From: Fuerstiella sp.
Lineage (GTDB): Bacteria > Planctomycetota > Planctomycetia > Planctomycetales > Planctomycetaceae
Length of the DNA stretch: 61,925 bases
Assembly: GCA_029941865.1 (NCBI GenBank)
Contig: JAPYTO010000010.1
Coordinates: 1 to 61,925, forward strand
Direction of reading: 5' to 3'
In this document: in pieces, positions 36,730-46,515 of the stretch
Position numbering within the stretch: position 1 is the first letter of the stretch
How the letters are laid out: each line of letters opens with the position of its first letter
Notes under the pieces: generated by a model
What the model was told of the DNA's origin: nothing
Database searches by the model: none
What the model saw: the letters and a program-made list of their open reading frames with translations, nothing else
Position numbers and translations under genes: made by a program

Positions 36730-38013
36730 ATGCAGAATCTGTTTCGTTACTGTTCGATATGCTGTCTGCTGCTTTCCCATTTGGTGGGCGGAACATCTGC
36801 TGCGGGTCCCGACGAACGGAAGCCTTACTTCCCGCCGCAGAAGGTTTCCGTGTTGCCGATTCTGCACGTGCCAAAGGGGCTGCCTGCACCGGATCCCGCA
36901 CTTGCTCGTATGATCTACCGGCATGTGCAGTGGTCTCAGAGGCGTTATCAGGAACTGCTGGGGACGACGTTTAAAATCGCGGTTCCGGCAACAAAGATGT
37001 ACCGCGGACGGTACACGTTGGCTGAGTACCGAGCCTTTGATAATAAGGTCGGTCCTCATATCCACGCGCAGCATCTCCATCATCTGAACGTGACTCGGTT
37101 CAACTGCCCGTATGTCCTGTTCACCGTGCTCTACAATCCGGAGAACGGATTCCCCAGTGGGCGGGGCGGATCCGTGAACGGTGGTTTCAATACCGGGGGT
37201 GGCACTGTCCTGATGTCCAGCCATGATTTCACAGAAAGACCAAACGCACAATCAACGATTCAGCATGAACTCGGTCATGCGTTTGGCCTGCCTCACGTCG
37301 ATGCCTACGGATATCCGCTGAAAGGCGACAGTCCGTCGATCATGACGTACAACCCAAAACACCATACGAACAGATTTCGACCGTCAAGCCAACCGGGAAT
37401 CCTGATTGCCGAAGACATACGCGGTCTCGCGTTGAACGATCGCGTGTTTCCGGACCTGGACTTCGATCCTGAAAAACACATTCCGCAGGGCTATGAAATC
37501 AGTCCCACGATAAAAAGCAATTCCGCTGGCAGCTACCTTGGAGTGCCAGACTATAAGTTGAAGTCACGACCGATGCCGGGGAAGCGAAGGGGACGAATAT
37601 TCAGAATGCAATGCGTGTGCGAATCGCCGCCAGTCCCGGCCCCACAATCAGCTTCGACAGACGCTTCATGTGGGTTTCAAATGCCGTCGATGGCGTCGCC
37701 AGCGTTGACCTTGAAATTTCCGTTTCCCGTTGAGCTGTCGTCCATGCGGATCTATTCAGGCCACAGCGGGGCTTACCACCCTGTCACGTCCGCCAGCGTC
37801 ATGGTGCCCGGCGACGGAGGCAATTACCGAGAACTTGGCAGCAGCGATTTCCAAAGCCTGGATGGTCAGGTCATGTTTGACACCACAGAATCCCGATCCT
37901 GGCGGTTGGCGTTGACACCGGGCAAAAGTCGCAAAGTTGTGCTTCGTGGAATACGATTTTACTCGGGCGACATCGATATTTTTCGCCCCGCGATTTGCCT
38001 GGTAAAGCCGTGA
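36730..38013 (+). CDS. Secreted metzincin zinc metalloprotease
   Basis: Exported protease-like protein. Seen: 427 aa from ATG 36730; a longer upstream frame crosses the palindrome and is rejected. Signal peptide with hydrophobic core (about 8-20) and cleavage near GTSAA. Metzincin consensus HELGHAFGLPH with His179, Glu180, His183 and His189, and a Met-turn SIMTY at Met205, sufficient for zinc binding and catalysis. The C-terminal part (about 270-427) contains beta-rich segments (MRIYSGHSGAYHP, RSWRLALTPGKSRKV) resembling a discoidin- or galactose-binding-like module. Substrate unknown. Promoter region contains the palindrome at 36561. Confidence 0.85.
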   Translation: MQNLFRYCSICCLLLSHLVGGTSAAGPDERKPYFPPQKVSVLPILHVPKGLPAPDPALARMIYRHVQWSQRRYQELLGTTFKIAVPATKMYRGRYTLAEYRAFDNKVGPHIHAQHLHHLNVTRFNCPYVLFTVLYNPENGFPSGRGGSVNGGFNTGGGTVLMSSHDFTERPNAQSTIQHELGHAFGLPHVDAYGYPLKGDSPSIMTYNPKHHTNRFRPSSQPGILIAEDIRGLALNDRVFPDLDFDPEKHIPQGYEISPTIKSNSAGSYLGVPDYKLKSRPMPGKRRGRIFRMQCVCESPPVPAPQSASTDASCGFQMPSMASPALTLKFPFPVELSSMRIYSGHSGAYHPVTSASVMVPGDGGNYRELGSSDFQSLDGQVMFDTTESRSWRLALTPGKSRKVVLRGIRFYSGDIDIFRPAICLVKP

Positions 38014-38103
38014 CACTCGACGATTTCAGGTTTCAGCATCAATGAAAGACTGACTTTCGAGGATGGTCTGAACGAACATCGTTACGCACCCACGTTATCA
38101 GTT

Positions 38104-39672
38104 CTATTTTTCGAATCTGACATATCGCCCAGGGAACTTCGCGTTGGCTTCGAACGGAACGGGCTTGGCGTCACGGACAACGGCCGTGCCGCCGACCAAC
38201 ACGTCTGAAATTCCCGTCGCCGTAAGCTGTGGGTTGTCATAGGTGGCGTGGTCCTGCACTTCGTCCGGCTGGAACACCACGACATCCGCCACAGCGCCTT
38301 CGCGGATGACGCCTCGATCCTTCATTCCGAAGCGATCAGCGGCATGCCCCGAAAGCTTGTAGACTGCGTCTTCGATTGACATCAATCCATACTCACGGAC
38401 GCACGTGCCCAACAGTCGTGCGGCTGAGCCGAACTGACGCGGGTGAATCATCCCTCCGTCGGCGTAGATTCCGTCGCTGCCCATCATGTAGAGATCGTGC
38501 TGCAGAAACGGATCAATCAGGCGATCGTCTCCTTCCAGATAAACACACAGTACGGCCAGACGTTCTTCAATCAGCAGGTTTAGCAACGCTTCTTCCGCGG
38601 GCAGTCCCGTGTACTCGACGTATTCGCTGAGCAATCGTCCCTGATGAACGGAATTCTCTTTGCTCTGGACCCATGCGATGCGAATGCCGTCGAGGTCCAG
38701 CTTGTAGTTCCGCAACCCGTCTCGAAACCGTTCCTGCACGTCTTTCTTCTGCAGTTGTCCCAGTGCGGCCAGCGGACCGTTCTCCCAGATTTCGTACGGC
38801 AGCAGATAATTGAGCATTGTGGAACCCGGCATGTAGGGATACACATCGAAGCTCAGTGAGACGTCTTTGCGTGCGCGTTCAATCCATTCGAGAACCGTAT
38901 CCGCAGCTTCACCCGTGCCGGCTTTCAAATGCGAGATGTGCAGATGTGCTCCCGATTCACGAGCGATATGTAACGCTTCGTCCAACGCCGGCAGCATGCC
39001 GAGTTTGTAGCGAATGTGGGGGACATACAGACCATCGAACTCGGCCACAACTTTGCACGCTTCAATCAATTCCTGCGTCGTGGCAAAACACTGCACGATG
39101 TAATCCAGCCCGGTCGACAGGCCCACGGCTCCGGCTTCCATACCTTTGCGGATCTCCGCCCGGATCGACCTCATCTGGAAATCGTCCACCGGTCGGCTGC
39201 TGAAACCGCACACCAGCGACCGCACGTTGGCATAAGGAACGTGCAGCATCGAATTCTGTGTTGTTCGCCGGTCCAGTCGGCGGGCGAAGTCCTCCATGGA
39301 CTGCCAGCCTTCGTATTCATCCAGCCGCAGACCGTCCAGCGCACGCAGATAAAAAAACCACTCGCGCCAGGTCTGTTCGTTCACCGGTGCGTAGCCGATG
39401 CCATCCAGCAGCACGACTTCGGTGGTGAAACCCTGCAGCGTCTTGGCAGATTGCAGCGGTTCCCGAATCATCCAGCCGTCCGAATGGTTATGGACATCGA
39501 CGAACCCGGGTGCGACCACCTGGCCAAACGCATCGATGATTTGACGTGTTTCGGCGGCAGAAAGATCGCCAATGGCCGCGATTCGGCCTTCGGAGATACC
39601 CACGTCGGCTCGAAAAGCACGTGATCGAGTTCCGTCGACCACATTTCCGCCGCGAATGACTGTTTCAAACAT
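38104..39672 (-). CDS. D-aminoacylase/N-acyl-D-amino-acid deacylase-type amidohydrolase
   Basis: Amidohydrolase-superfamily enzyme, most likely hydrolysing N-acyl-D-amino acids or related compounds. Seen: 522 aa from ATG 39672. Typical start TVIRGGNVVDGT and GRIAAIGDL, metal-binding VDVHNHSDG, later HISHLKAG and DGIYADGGMIHPRQFG (carboxylate metal ligands) and the C-terminal small-domain strand GAVADVVVFQPDEV. The position of metal residues fits subtype III D-aminoacylases. Predicted cytoplasmic. A link to the D-glutamate genes at 59.6 kb is possible but they are 20 kb away. Confidence 0.85.
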   Translation of the reverse strand: MFETVIRGGNVVDGTRSRAFRADVGISEGRIAAIGDLSAAETRQIIDAFGQVVAPGFVDVHNHSDGWMIREPLQSAKTLQGFTTEVVLLDGIGYAPVNEQTWREWFFYLRALDGLRLDEYEGWQSMEDFARRLDRRTTQNSMLHVPYANVRSLVCGFSSRPVDDFQMRSIRAEIRKGMEAGAVGLSTGLDYIVQCFATTQELIEACKVVAEFDGLYVPHIRYKLGMLPALDEALHIARESGAHLHISHLKAGTGEAADTVLEWIERARKDVSLSFDVYPYMPGSTMLNYLLPYEIWENGPLAALGQLQKKDVQERFRDGLRNYKLDLDGIRIAWVQSKENSVHQGRLLSEYVEYTGLPAEEALLNLLIEERLAVLCVYLEGDDRLIDPFLQHDLYMMGSDGIYADGGMIHPRQFGSAARLLGTCVREYGLMSIEDAVYKLSGHAADRFGMKDRGVIREGAVADVVVFQPDEVQDHATYDNPQLTATGISDVLVGGTAVVRDAKPVPFEANAKFPGRYVRFEK

Positions 39673-39968
39673 AAGAGGCAATTACCTTGAATTTACGGGG
39701 TTCGCGCGATAATCGGCCGCACTCGCGTGCCAAACACGTGTGAAAAACGTCCCTGGGGGTATATTTTAACGAAATTCCAGTCATCCATTGGCTGGAAAAC
39801 AAGGCATTGGAGCGGTTCGGCTGGACTTGATTTCATCTCGTCACGAAAATGCCTGACTTCATTTCCGGAGGGCCATCGGGAACTGTCTACCCGAACCGTC
39901 AAGTGCCGTTTCCTGGTATCTGCCCTTCCGCCTCTTCTTTGGCGACCCAAATGTTACAACGTGAAGTG

Positions 39969-40685
39969 ATGTTGCAACACCTACGGCAACACAGCCCGGT
40001 GATTGCGCCATCCATGCTGAAATGCGATTTCGGCGACCTCCGCAACGAGGTACAGAAGATTGATGCAGCTCAGTTACCACTGTATCACCTGGACGTGATG
40101 GACGGACACTTCGTTCCCAATCTGTCCTACGGACCAATGGTGATCGAGCGACTACGTGAACTGACAGAGACTCCATTCGACGCACATCTGATGATTTCTG
40201 AGCCGGGCCGGTACCTGGACGAGTACATCAAGGCGGGTTGCGAAGCGATTACATTTCATCTGGAAGCTGTTCCCGAGCCGACGGAGTTGTTGCAGGAAAT
40301 TCGCAGACAGAACGTTGTGAGTGGGCTGGCAATCAATCCGGACACTCCCATTGAGGCCGCCGAGCCGTTCCTCGAACACTGTGACCTGCTGCTGATCATG
40401 AGTGTCAAACCGGGATTTGGGGGCCAGAAGTTTATGCCCGAGGTCCTGCCGAAGGTGCAGCGAGCTCGTCAGGTTGCCGGAGAGCGACTGATCATCTCGG
40501 TCGATGGCGGAGTTGCCGCGGGAACAATCGGCCAATGTGCTGCAGCGGGAGCCGGCCTGTTTGTTGCTGGCAGTTCAATCTTCGATTTCGATGACTATCG
40601 GCAGGCGGCGGACAAAATGCTGGCCGAGGTCCATGCATGTACGGAAACAGCATCGCAGAAGGAGGCGACACAATGTCGACCGTAG
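39969..40685 (+). CDS. rpe: Ribulose-phosphate 3-epimerase
   Basis: Interconverts ribulose-5-P and xylulose-5-P in the pentose phosphate pathway. Seen: 238 aa from ATG 39969 (ATG 39951 is an alternative; neither has a strong ribosome-binding site). TIM-barrel motifs IAPSMLKCDF, HLDVMDGHFVPN, FDAHLMI, LIMSVKPGFGGQ and ISVDGG, all at expected places. The last 13 bp overlap the next gene, whose strong GGAGG site lies inside rpe, so the two are translationally coupled. The extra C-terminal tail ([10 protein letters not shown]) is created by this overlap. Confidence 0.93.
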   Translation: MLQHLRQHSPVIAPSMLKCDFGDLRNEVQKIDAAQLPLYHLDVMDGHFVPNLSYGPMVIERLRELTETPFDAHLMISEPGRYLDEYIKAGCEAITFHLEAVPEPTELLQEIRRQNVVSGLAINPDTPIEAAEPFLEHCDLLLIMSVKPGFGGQKFMPEVLPKVQRARQVAGERLIISVDGGVAAGTIGQCAAAGAGLFVAGSSIFDFDDYRQAADKMLAEVHACTETASQKEATQCRP

Positions 40686-41329
40686 TTCTGATACGTCCCG
40701 GCCTGACCGATTATGATGAGCAGTCCAGAGTTCTGGGCTCTCTTGAAATCCCGATGAACGAGAAAGGCATTGAGCAGGTCGAGGGCATTGTTCGGCATCT
40801 TCAGCGTGAAGACGTACAACTTGAGGCGATTTTTGCCTCGCCGTTTGATCCATGCTGCAGTACCGCCAGGGCAATTGCCGAAGCGCAGAAGGGGATCAAA
40901 GTCAAAGAACTGGACGAACTGAGAAACGTGGATCAGGGCCTCTGGCAGGGTTTGCCGGAAGCGGATGTTCGCAAACGCTACCCGAAACTTTTTCGGAATG
41001 GACGCGAGAAACCTCAGACGATCTGCCCCCCTGAGGGGGAGACATTGAGCGAAGCGTGTCAACGAATGCAGAAAGTGTTCAAGAAGGCGATCCGCAAGTA
41101 CGACGTCTTTGCGGTGGTCGCGTCAGACCCGATCGCCACCGTGATTCGCTGCACGCTGGAAGCACGGTGCCCGAGCGTCGGCGCGTGTCTGTGCGGTGAA
41201 AACGATCGAGCGTCCGTCGAGTTCTTCGAGACGGACAACTTCGATTCCACTCGATTTCTGGATTCCGTGCAGTCCAATGGTTCGGCGGAACTCAGTGTCG
41301 AATCGGCATCCTCGGAAACAACAACATGA
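40673..41329 (+). CDS. Histidine-phosphatase-fold pseudoenzyme coupled to rpe and accD
   Basis: Resembles phosphoglycerate-mutase/histidine phosphatases but lacks the catalytic residues. Seen: 218 aa from ATG 40673, preceded by GGAGG (40661-40665). The hallmark RHG motif reads [10 protein letters not shown], with Pro9 in place of the catalytic His; the DNA is unambiguous (CGT CCC GGC). The second catalytic His, usually in VSHG, reads [11 protein letters not shown], with Asp152. [17 protein letters not shown] has Cys instead of the phosphate-binding Arg of the SSDLxRAxQTA pattern. Other family features are kept ([20 protein letters not shown]). The gene overlaps rpe by 13 bp and accD by 4 bp (ATGA). 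Inference: a binding or regulatory protein, perhaps sensing a sugar phosphate. Confidence 0.82.
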   Translation: MSTVVLIRPGLTDYDEQSRVLGSLEIPMNEKGIEQVEGIVRHLQREDVQLEAIFASPFDPCCSTARAIAEAQKGIKVKELDELRNVDQGLWQGLPEADVRKRYPKLFRNGREKPQTICPPEGETLSEACQRMQKVFKKAIRKYDVFAVVASDPIATVIRCTLEARCPSVGACLCGENDRASVEFFETDNFDSTRFLDSVQSNGSAELSVESASSETTT

Positions 41330-42180
41330 CAACGACTGATAAGTCCGGACAAAGAACCTGGTTACAGGATATGAAACGCCCGAAACGCGGAGTGCCCGAG
41401 GGGCTGTGGTTAAGATGCGACGGCTGCGGCGCCACCGTATTTCGCAACCAGGTGGAAGAGAATCTGAACATCTGTTCGGAATGTGATCACCACTTTTACG
41501 TACCGACGGCCAGTCGAATTCAACAGCTGCTGGACCTTGACAGTTTCGAGGAATGGTATGCCGACCTGCGTCCATCGGATCCGCTGACCTTTGCGGATAG
41601 AAAACCGTACAGCGAACGACTTGTCGCAGAGCAGAAACGCACGGGCATGACGGACGCCTGCACGGTCGGCCGAGGCTACATGCGTGGGCGACCATTGGTA
41701 TTTGGCATGACCGATTCCGCCTTCATCATGGGCAGCATGGGCTCTGTGGTCGGCGAAAAACTATGTCGCGCTGTCGAACAGGCCACGGAAAAATCGCTGC
41801 CGCTGATTATCGTCAGCGGGTCCGGAGGCGGAGCCCGCATGCACGAGGGGATCATTTCTCTGATGCAGATGGGCAAGGTGTCGGCCGCGCTGGCACGATT
41901 TCGCCGCGCCGGAGGGCTGTTCATTTCCGTGCTGACGAATCCTACGATGGGCGGAGTTGCCGCCAGCTTCGCCTCGCTGGGCGACGTCATTGTGGCGGAA
42001 CCGAACGCTCTGGTGGGGTTCGCAGGACCTCGAGTGGTTAAGGCCACGTGCAAAATTGAGCTTCCCGACGGATTTCAGACCAGTGAATTTCTGTTGAAAC
42101 ACGGTTTCGTGGACCGAATCGTCCATCGCGCGCAGATGCGCACGGAATTAGCTCGGATCATCGATTATTGTGTCCATTAG
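41326..42180 (+). CDS. accD: Acetyl-CoA carboxylase carboxyltransferase subunit beta
   Basis: Transfers carboxyl from biotin to acetyl-CoA, the first step of fatty acid synthesis, with AccA. Seen: 284 aa; four-Cys zinc ribbon CDGCG...CSECDHH near residues 30-52, then the crotonase-fold domain with the conserved [18 protein letters not shown](HE)G and [11 protein letters not shown] segments. Overlaps the preceding pseudo-phosphatase by 4 bp (ATGA). AccD is usually found near folC or alone; coupling to rpe through a dead phosphatase is unusual. Confidence 0.96.
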   Translation: MTTTDKSGQRTWLQDMKRPKRGVPEGLWLRCDGCGATVFRNQVEENLNICSECDHHFYVPTASRIQQLLDLDSFEEWYADLRPSDPLTFADRKPYSERLVAEQKRTGMTDACTVGRGYMRGRPLVFGMTDSAFIMGSMGSVVGEKLCRAVEQATEKSLPLIIVSGSGGGARMHEGIISLMQMGKVSAALARFRRAGGLFISVLTNPTMGGVAASFASLGDVIVAEPNALVGFAGPRVVKATCKIELPDGFQTSEFLLKHGFVDRIVHRAQMRTELARIIDYCVH

Positions 42181-42249
42181 GCCGCCACGCAGTCAGTACG
42201 AACGGGACTGTCCACCGCCGTAAAGAATGGTTGCACAGTCGGAGAGGGT

Positions 42250-42316
42250 GGGGTTGGAGCGAGGTACGAGTGAAACCCCGGGCTTCCTTCGCACGCTCAG
42301 TCCATAGAGGCCACCC
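42250..42316 (+). repeat. Dispersed repeat, copy B
   Basis: Second copy of the element at 4981-5069, in the opposite orientation. GGGGTTGGAGCGAGG leads, then TACGAGTGAAAC, CTTCGCACGCTCAGTCCA and a final GGCCACCC. The middle is about 16 nt shorter than copy A. It lies between accD and the kinase gene with no coding potential. Confidence 0.75.
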
Positions 42317-42464
42317 ACCAGTCCGAAAACACATTCCGGGACCGAGCGACGCAGATTCTCTTGGCTTGACTTTGCGGGGGCGGGCGACGGACACTGTGTG
42401 CTCACACGATCGACGCCAGCGGTCGATGGTGCCTCAGTGATGTGGTCGTCAGCGGAACCAGCCA

Positions 42465-43850
42465 ATGAGCATGTTCAAAAAAGTCTTCGGTGATCAGCCG
42501 GAGAAGCACGAGAAAGTCGATTTATCCAAGCGGTTTAACCTGATCGCACGCGTGGGGCAGGGAAGTATGTCTCGGGTGTGGCGTGCCGACGACGCCATGA
42601 ATGGGCGATTTGTCGCCATCAAGATTCTGGACAAGGAAAAGACGGAGCGGTACGAGGCACGATTTCCCGGGTTGAACAAGCCGACGGAAGCTGACATTGC
42701 CCTCTCAGTGAAACATCCCAATATCGTCCGCACGCTGGAAAGCGGCTGGACGCTGGAAGATGAGATGTATCTGGTGATGGAATATGTGGTAGGCTCGGGG
42801 CTCGGCTTACTGGTTGACCTGCAGTCTGATCAGATGCGGCGATATCGACTCCGATACATGATCCAGATTGGGGAGGCGCTGCACCACTTTCACGTGAACA
42901 GTTGGATTCACCGCGACATTTGTCCTCGCAACATACTGATCACGGAGGACAACCAGGTCAAACTGATCGACTTCGGGCTAACGGTTCCGGATACCTCTGA
43001 TTTCCGGAAACCCGGCAATCGCACCGGTACGGCCAACTACATGGCGCCGGAACTGATTAAGCGACAGCCAACGGATCTGCGAATTGACGTGTTCAGTTAC
43101 GCCGTGACATGCTTCGAAATGTACACCAAGCGACATCCCTGGGATGCCGCACTGACGCTGGATGCTGTGTTACAGCACATCAATCTGCCGCCGGTGCGAA
43201 TTACTGAACTTGTTCCCAAAATGGACGCGGAGATCGCGGAAATCATCATGAAGGGGCTGGAGACCAACCCCGCAAATCGCTGGCAGACGGTCGACGAGAT
43301 GGTGACCGCTCTGCGCAGTGTCGAAGCCAGATTGGTCAGAAAAACCCGGGAACTTGTGGTCAAACGAAAACAGGCGGCTGCGAACAGAAAATCCAACGGC
43401 AAGCCGGCGCCAGCAAAGAACGGCGTGGCACAGGAAACGGACGGCGATTCATCGAAGCGAAAGTCGCGTCAGCGGAAGGATCGTGTGGCGCAGGACGAAG
43501 ACGCCACGCCAGCGCAGATCGACGGTAAGAATGTCGCGGCTGGTGAAGATGCCGCCGAGAAGGAGCCGACAAAGTCTGCGTCAATCAAATCCGGAAAAGG
43601 CCAATCGCCCAAAGGCAAACGTACGAAGAAAAAATCGGACCGTTCAGAGATAGCGTCAAAACAGACAGCGGACGACGAGTCGGACGACGCAGAGAATATC
43701 GATTCAGACGCGCCCCCACAGAAGACGGATTCCCCCACAGCTGCTGAGACTGACCCTGCCGCGGATAAGGACGTCGAATCAACACAGGCAGACGCTGAGG
43801 CTGTGGAGGCCGACGGGACTGAAGGGGCTGACTCAGACGAAGTTACTTGA
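42465..43850 (+). CDS. Hanks-type Ser/Thr protein kinase with charged C-terminal tail
   Basis: Phosphorylates proteins on Ser/Thr, or may act as a regulator. Seen: 461 aa; glycine loop GQGSMSRV at 31-38, ATP-binding Lys53 in AIKIL, HRDICPRN at 149-156, DFG at 169-171, and APE in YMAPELIK. The residue two after HRD is normally Lys in Ser/Thr kinases; here it is Cys153. Kinase domain ends near residue 285. The tail (about 290-461) is low-complexity, with Lys/Ala/Gly then acidic Asp/Glu/Ala content and no membrane segment, so the protein is cytosolic. Known: planctomycetes encode large families of Hanks kinases. Substrates unknown. Confidence 0.9.
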   Translation: MSMFKKVFGDQPEKHEKVDLSKRFNLIARVGQGSMSRVWRADDAMNGRFVAIKILDKEKTERYEARFPGLNKPTEADIALSVKHPNIVRTLESGWTLEDEMYLVMEYVVGSGLGLLVDLQSDQMRRYRLRYMIQIGEALHHFHVNSWIHRDICPRNILITEDNQVKLIDFGLTVPDTSDFRKPGNRTGTANYMAPELIKRQPTDLRIDVFSYAVTCFEMYTKRHPWDAALTLDAVLQHINLPPVRITELVPKMDAEIAEIIMKGLETNPANRWQTVDEMVTALRSVEARLVRKTRELVVKRKQAAANRKSNGKPAPAKNGVAQETDGDSSKRKSRQRKDRVAQDEDATPAQIDGKNVAAGEDAAEKEPTKSASIKSGKGQSPKGKRTKKKSDRSEIASKQTADDESDDAENIDSDAPPQKTDSPTAAETDPAADKDVESTQADAEAVEADGTEGADSDEVT

Positions 43851-43917
43851 TTCCTGTGAATCGTCGGGGCAGCGAAACATCCGGCGTTCAAAAGATTCGG
43901 CGTTCTGAGGATGACTC

Positions 43918-45303
43918 ATGAAGCGGCTGCATTGTGCCACACCACTGAATGTCACTCGCCGACAGGCCCTGCAGGTCGGCGTCGGTATGTTTGGCCTCGG
44001 ACTGCCGCAGTATCTGCAGGCGGCAGCGGCCGGTGGAACCAAGGATATTTCCTGCATTTTTCTGTTTCTGGCCGGTGGCCCGAGTCATTTTGAAACCTTT
44101 GATCCCAAGCCTGATGCACCGTCAGAGATTCGAGGATTGTGGGATCCGATAAGCACTAACGTGCCCGGTACGTTTATCTGCGAAAAACTGCCCTTGATGG
44201 CTCGACGCATGGATAAGGTCGCAATTGTGCGATCGTGGCAGGGGAAAACGGGTTCCCACAGCACCGGCTCTCAACATGTTGCCAGCGGAGTTTACCCGGG
44301 CTCAGGAGGACAGCATTTTCCGAACTTCGGCTGTCTGGTTTCAGCATTGAAAGGTAACAAACTGCCCGGTGTGCCGGCGCATTTCGGAATACCGGTTGCG
44401 GCACGCTACACAAATCCGCCGGGATACCTGGGTCCGTCGCACGCGGCTTTCAACGTGGAGAACGACCCCGCCACGGCGAAGGATACGTTTGGCAGGTTGA
44501 ATCTGGAACCGACGCGTTTTGAAAACCGGCGTTCCATGCTGACGCAGCTGGACAACCTGGAACGCTTCGTCGATGCATCCGACGCGGGGTTGGAATCACT
44601 GGACAGGTTTTCAAAAGAGGCCGTCGCATTGCTGACAACCGACGTTATGCGAAACGCCACCAATCTGGACGAAGAGCCGGATGAGCTTCGCGAGCGGTAT
44701 GGCGCCAACATCTACGGACAACGAGTTCTGCTGGCTCGTCGATTGATCGAAGGCGGTGCGCGATTTGTAACAATCAATCATGCCGTTCAAGGTGGACTGT
44801 TTGGCAAAGGCCCCACCAACGGGACATGGGACAATCATCACCTGTTGTTCGATTCCATGATGTCGTTTCGGCACACTCCAGGAAATATTCCGAACAGCTA
44901 CAAATGGCACAATTACGATGGGCCGGGAAACCTGCCCCAGTTGGACATGTCGCTCTCGGCGCTGCTGGACGATCTGGATGAACGTGGTCTGCTGGACACC
45001 ACGCTGGTTGTGGCCATGGGCGAATTTGGACGGACACCAAAGATCAACAAGTTTGCAGGCCGCGATCATTACCCGGCGGCAGGCTGCGTGCTGCTGGCTG
45101 GCGCGGGGATTAACCGAGGTGCCGTGATTGGAGCCACGGACCCCAAAGGTGCCCGGCCGATGACCCGACCATGGACACCGGAAGACTTCGGTGCTTCCAT
45201 TTACCACGCTCTCGGTATCGATCCTCACACAACGTATTTCCCGCGACTCACGCGGCCGACGCCGATTTCTTCCGGGACTGTGATTGATGGGCTGTTTGGG
45301 TGA
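43918..45303 (+). CDS. DUF1501-family exported protein
   Basis: DUF1501 proteins are sulfatase/alkaline-phosphatase-like fold proteins of uncertain activity, very abundant in planctomycetes. Seen: 461 aa; N-terminal TRRQALQVGVG twin-arginine-type motif, then a hydrophobic segment, and FLAGGPSHFETFDPKPDAP, the family's characteristic start. RSWQGKTGSHSTGSQH and MGEFGRTPKIN with RDHYPAAG are also typical. Export through Tat is likely. The stop overlaps the next gene's GTG by 4 bp (45300-45303), so the two are translationally coupled. Confidence 0.92.
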   Translation: MKRLHCATPLNVTRRQALQVGVGMFGLGLPQYLQAAAAGGTKDISCIFLFLAGGPSHFETFDPKPDAPSEIRGLWDPISTNVPGTFICEKLPLMARRMDKVAIVRSWQGKTGSHSTGSQHVASGVYPGSGGQHFPNFGCLVSALKGNKLPGVPAHFGIPVAARYTNPPGYLGPSHAAFNVENDPATAKDTFGRLNLEPTRFENRRSMLTQLDNLERFVDASDAGLESLDRFSKEAVALLTTDVMRNATNLDEEPDELRERYGANIYGQRVLLARRLIEGGARFVTINHAVQGGLFGKGPTNGTWDNHHLLFDSMMSFRHTPGNIPNSYKWHNYDGPGNLPQLDMSLSALLDDLDERGLLDTTLVVAMGEFGRTPKINKFAGRDHYPAAGCVLLAGAGINRGAVIGATDPKGARPMTRPWTPEDFGASIYHALGIDPHTTYFPRLTRPTPISSGTVIDGLFG

Positions 45304-46493
45304 AACTGCGTTCCCTGACAGCGTTTGAAGTGCCGATCGAGTTGAAGGCACCGTTTCGGCACGCTTCACACGTGCGACAGCACAACGACACGTTGATCGT
45401 GCGCTGTGAACTGGTGGATGGAAGTATCGGCTGGGGCGAAGGCCTGCCACGGACATACGTTACTGGAGAATCGATTGGCAGTGTGTGGCGGCATCTTCAG
45501 GCCACGAACTTCGCACAATTGGCAGACGTTGACTTTGCCTCTCCGTCAGACGCGTTGGCAGCCCTGGCCGGCTTTCGCCTGGCCGACGTGCCTGCCGATC
45601 AAGGCGTCATTCCGCGGGAATGTTTCGGCAACTCAGTCCGCTGTGCCCTGGAATTGGCGTTGCTGGACGCCGTTTGCCGTGCCACGGATTGCTCGCTGGG
45701 CGATGTTATCCGTGATCTTCCTGCCGCTGCCGACCTGTGCGAGCGCAGAGACGAAGTCCGATACAGCGGAGTGATGGCTGCGGCAACGGGTCTCCGCCAG
45801 TGGCGTGCACCGTTGAAAATGAAGATATTTGGATTCCGGCAGGTCAAAATCAAAGTGGGGACGACGGGCATTGATGATGTGACCAGTGTGGCCCGCGCAC
45901 GTCGAATTCTCGGCCGTCACGTCGACCTGCGTCTGGACGCCAACGAGGCGTGGGACTGCGACGACGTGGTTGCGAGAATTCAAGCTCTGGAGCCGTTCAA
46001 ACCAACATGTCTGGAGCAGCCTGTGCCTCACTCCCAGGTGCAGGAGCTGGCCGATGTGAAGTCACGGATCGCGACCCCCATCATGCTGGACGAATCATTG
46101 TGTTGCGAAGCAGACGCAATGCGGGCCGTGGCTGAGGGAACATGCGATCTGTTCAACCTGCGGATTTCCAAATGTGGGGGCATCATACCGTGTGCTCGAC
46201 TGGCCGCCCTGGCGCGGCAGCACGGTTTAGGCTATCAGCTTGGTTGCCAGGTCGGAGAAACCGGAATTCTGTCGGCGGCAGGCCGGCACTTCGCCTGCAA
46301 TATCGGTCAAATTCGTTACCTTGAGGGCAGTTATGATCGCTTCCTGATTCGCGGTACTGTCACGAAGGAAAACCTCACGTTTCGCTATGGTGGTCGGGCC
46401 CCACGACTGGACGGGCCGGGGTTGGGAATTACTGTGGATGAGGCAGGCATTCGACACTCAGCAGTCCGCGAGCGTTCTCTGATCAGCGGCTGA
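45300..46493 (+). CDS. Mandelate racemase/muconate-lactonising enzyme-family protein (enolase superfamily)
   Basis: Enolase-superfamily enzyme that abstracts an alpha-proton from a carboxylate substrate. Seen: 397 aa, GTG start overlapping the upstream stop. The full MLE-type catalytic set is visible: Lys183 and Lys185 in VKIKVG, metal ligands Asp213 (LDANEAW), Glu239 (LEQP) and Asp264 (LDES), and Lys291 in KCGG. This fits the MLE/dipeptide epimerase/o-succinylbenzoate synthase subgroup; the exact substrate cannot be assigned. Coupled to a DUF1501 gene, and 22 bp before the LutA-like gene. Confidence 0.9.
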   Translation: MKLRSLTAFEVPIELKAPFRHASHVRQHNDTLIVRCELVDGSIGWGEGLPRTYVTGESIGSVWRHLQATNFAQLADVDFASPSDALAALAGFRLADVPADQGVIPRECFGNSVRCALELALLDAVCRATDCSLGDVIRDLPAAADLCERRDEVRYSGVMAAATGLRQWRAPLKMKIFGFRQVKIKVGTTGIDDVTSVARARRILGRHVDLRLDANEAWDCDDVVARIQALEPFKPTCLEQPVPHSQVQELADVKSRIATPIMLDESLCCEADAMRAVAEGTCDLFNLRISKCGGIIPCARLAALARQHGLGYQLGCQVGETGILSAAGRHFACNIGQIRYLEGSYDRFLIRGTVTKENLTFRYGGRAPRLDGPGLGITVDEAGIRHSAVRERSLISG

Positions 46494-46515
46494 CAGACAC
46501 TGAAATCATGATCTT

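Noticed and set aside
44611..45456. 281-residue minus-strand frame over DUF1501 and the enolase-superfamily gene
   Set aside because: Both sense genes have strong family signatures; the antisense frame has none.
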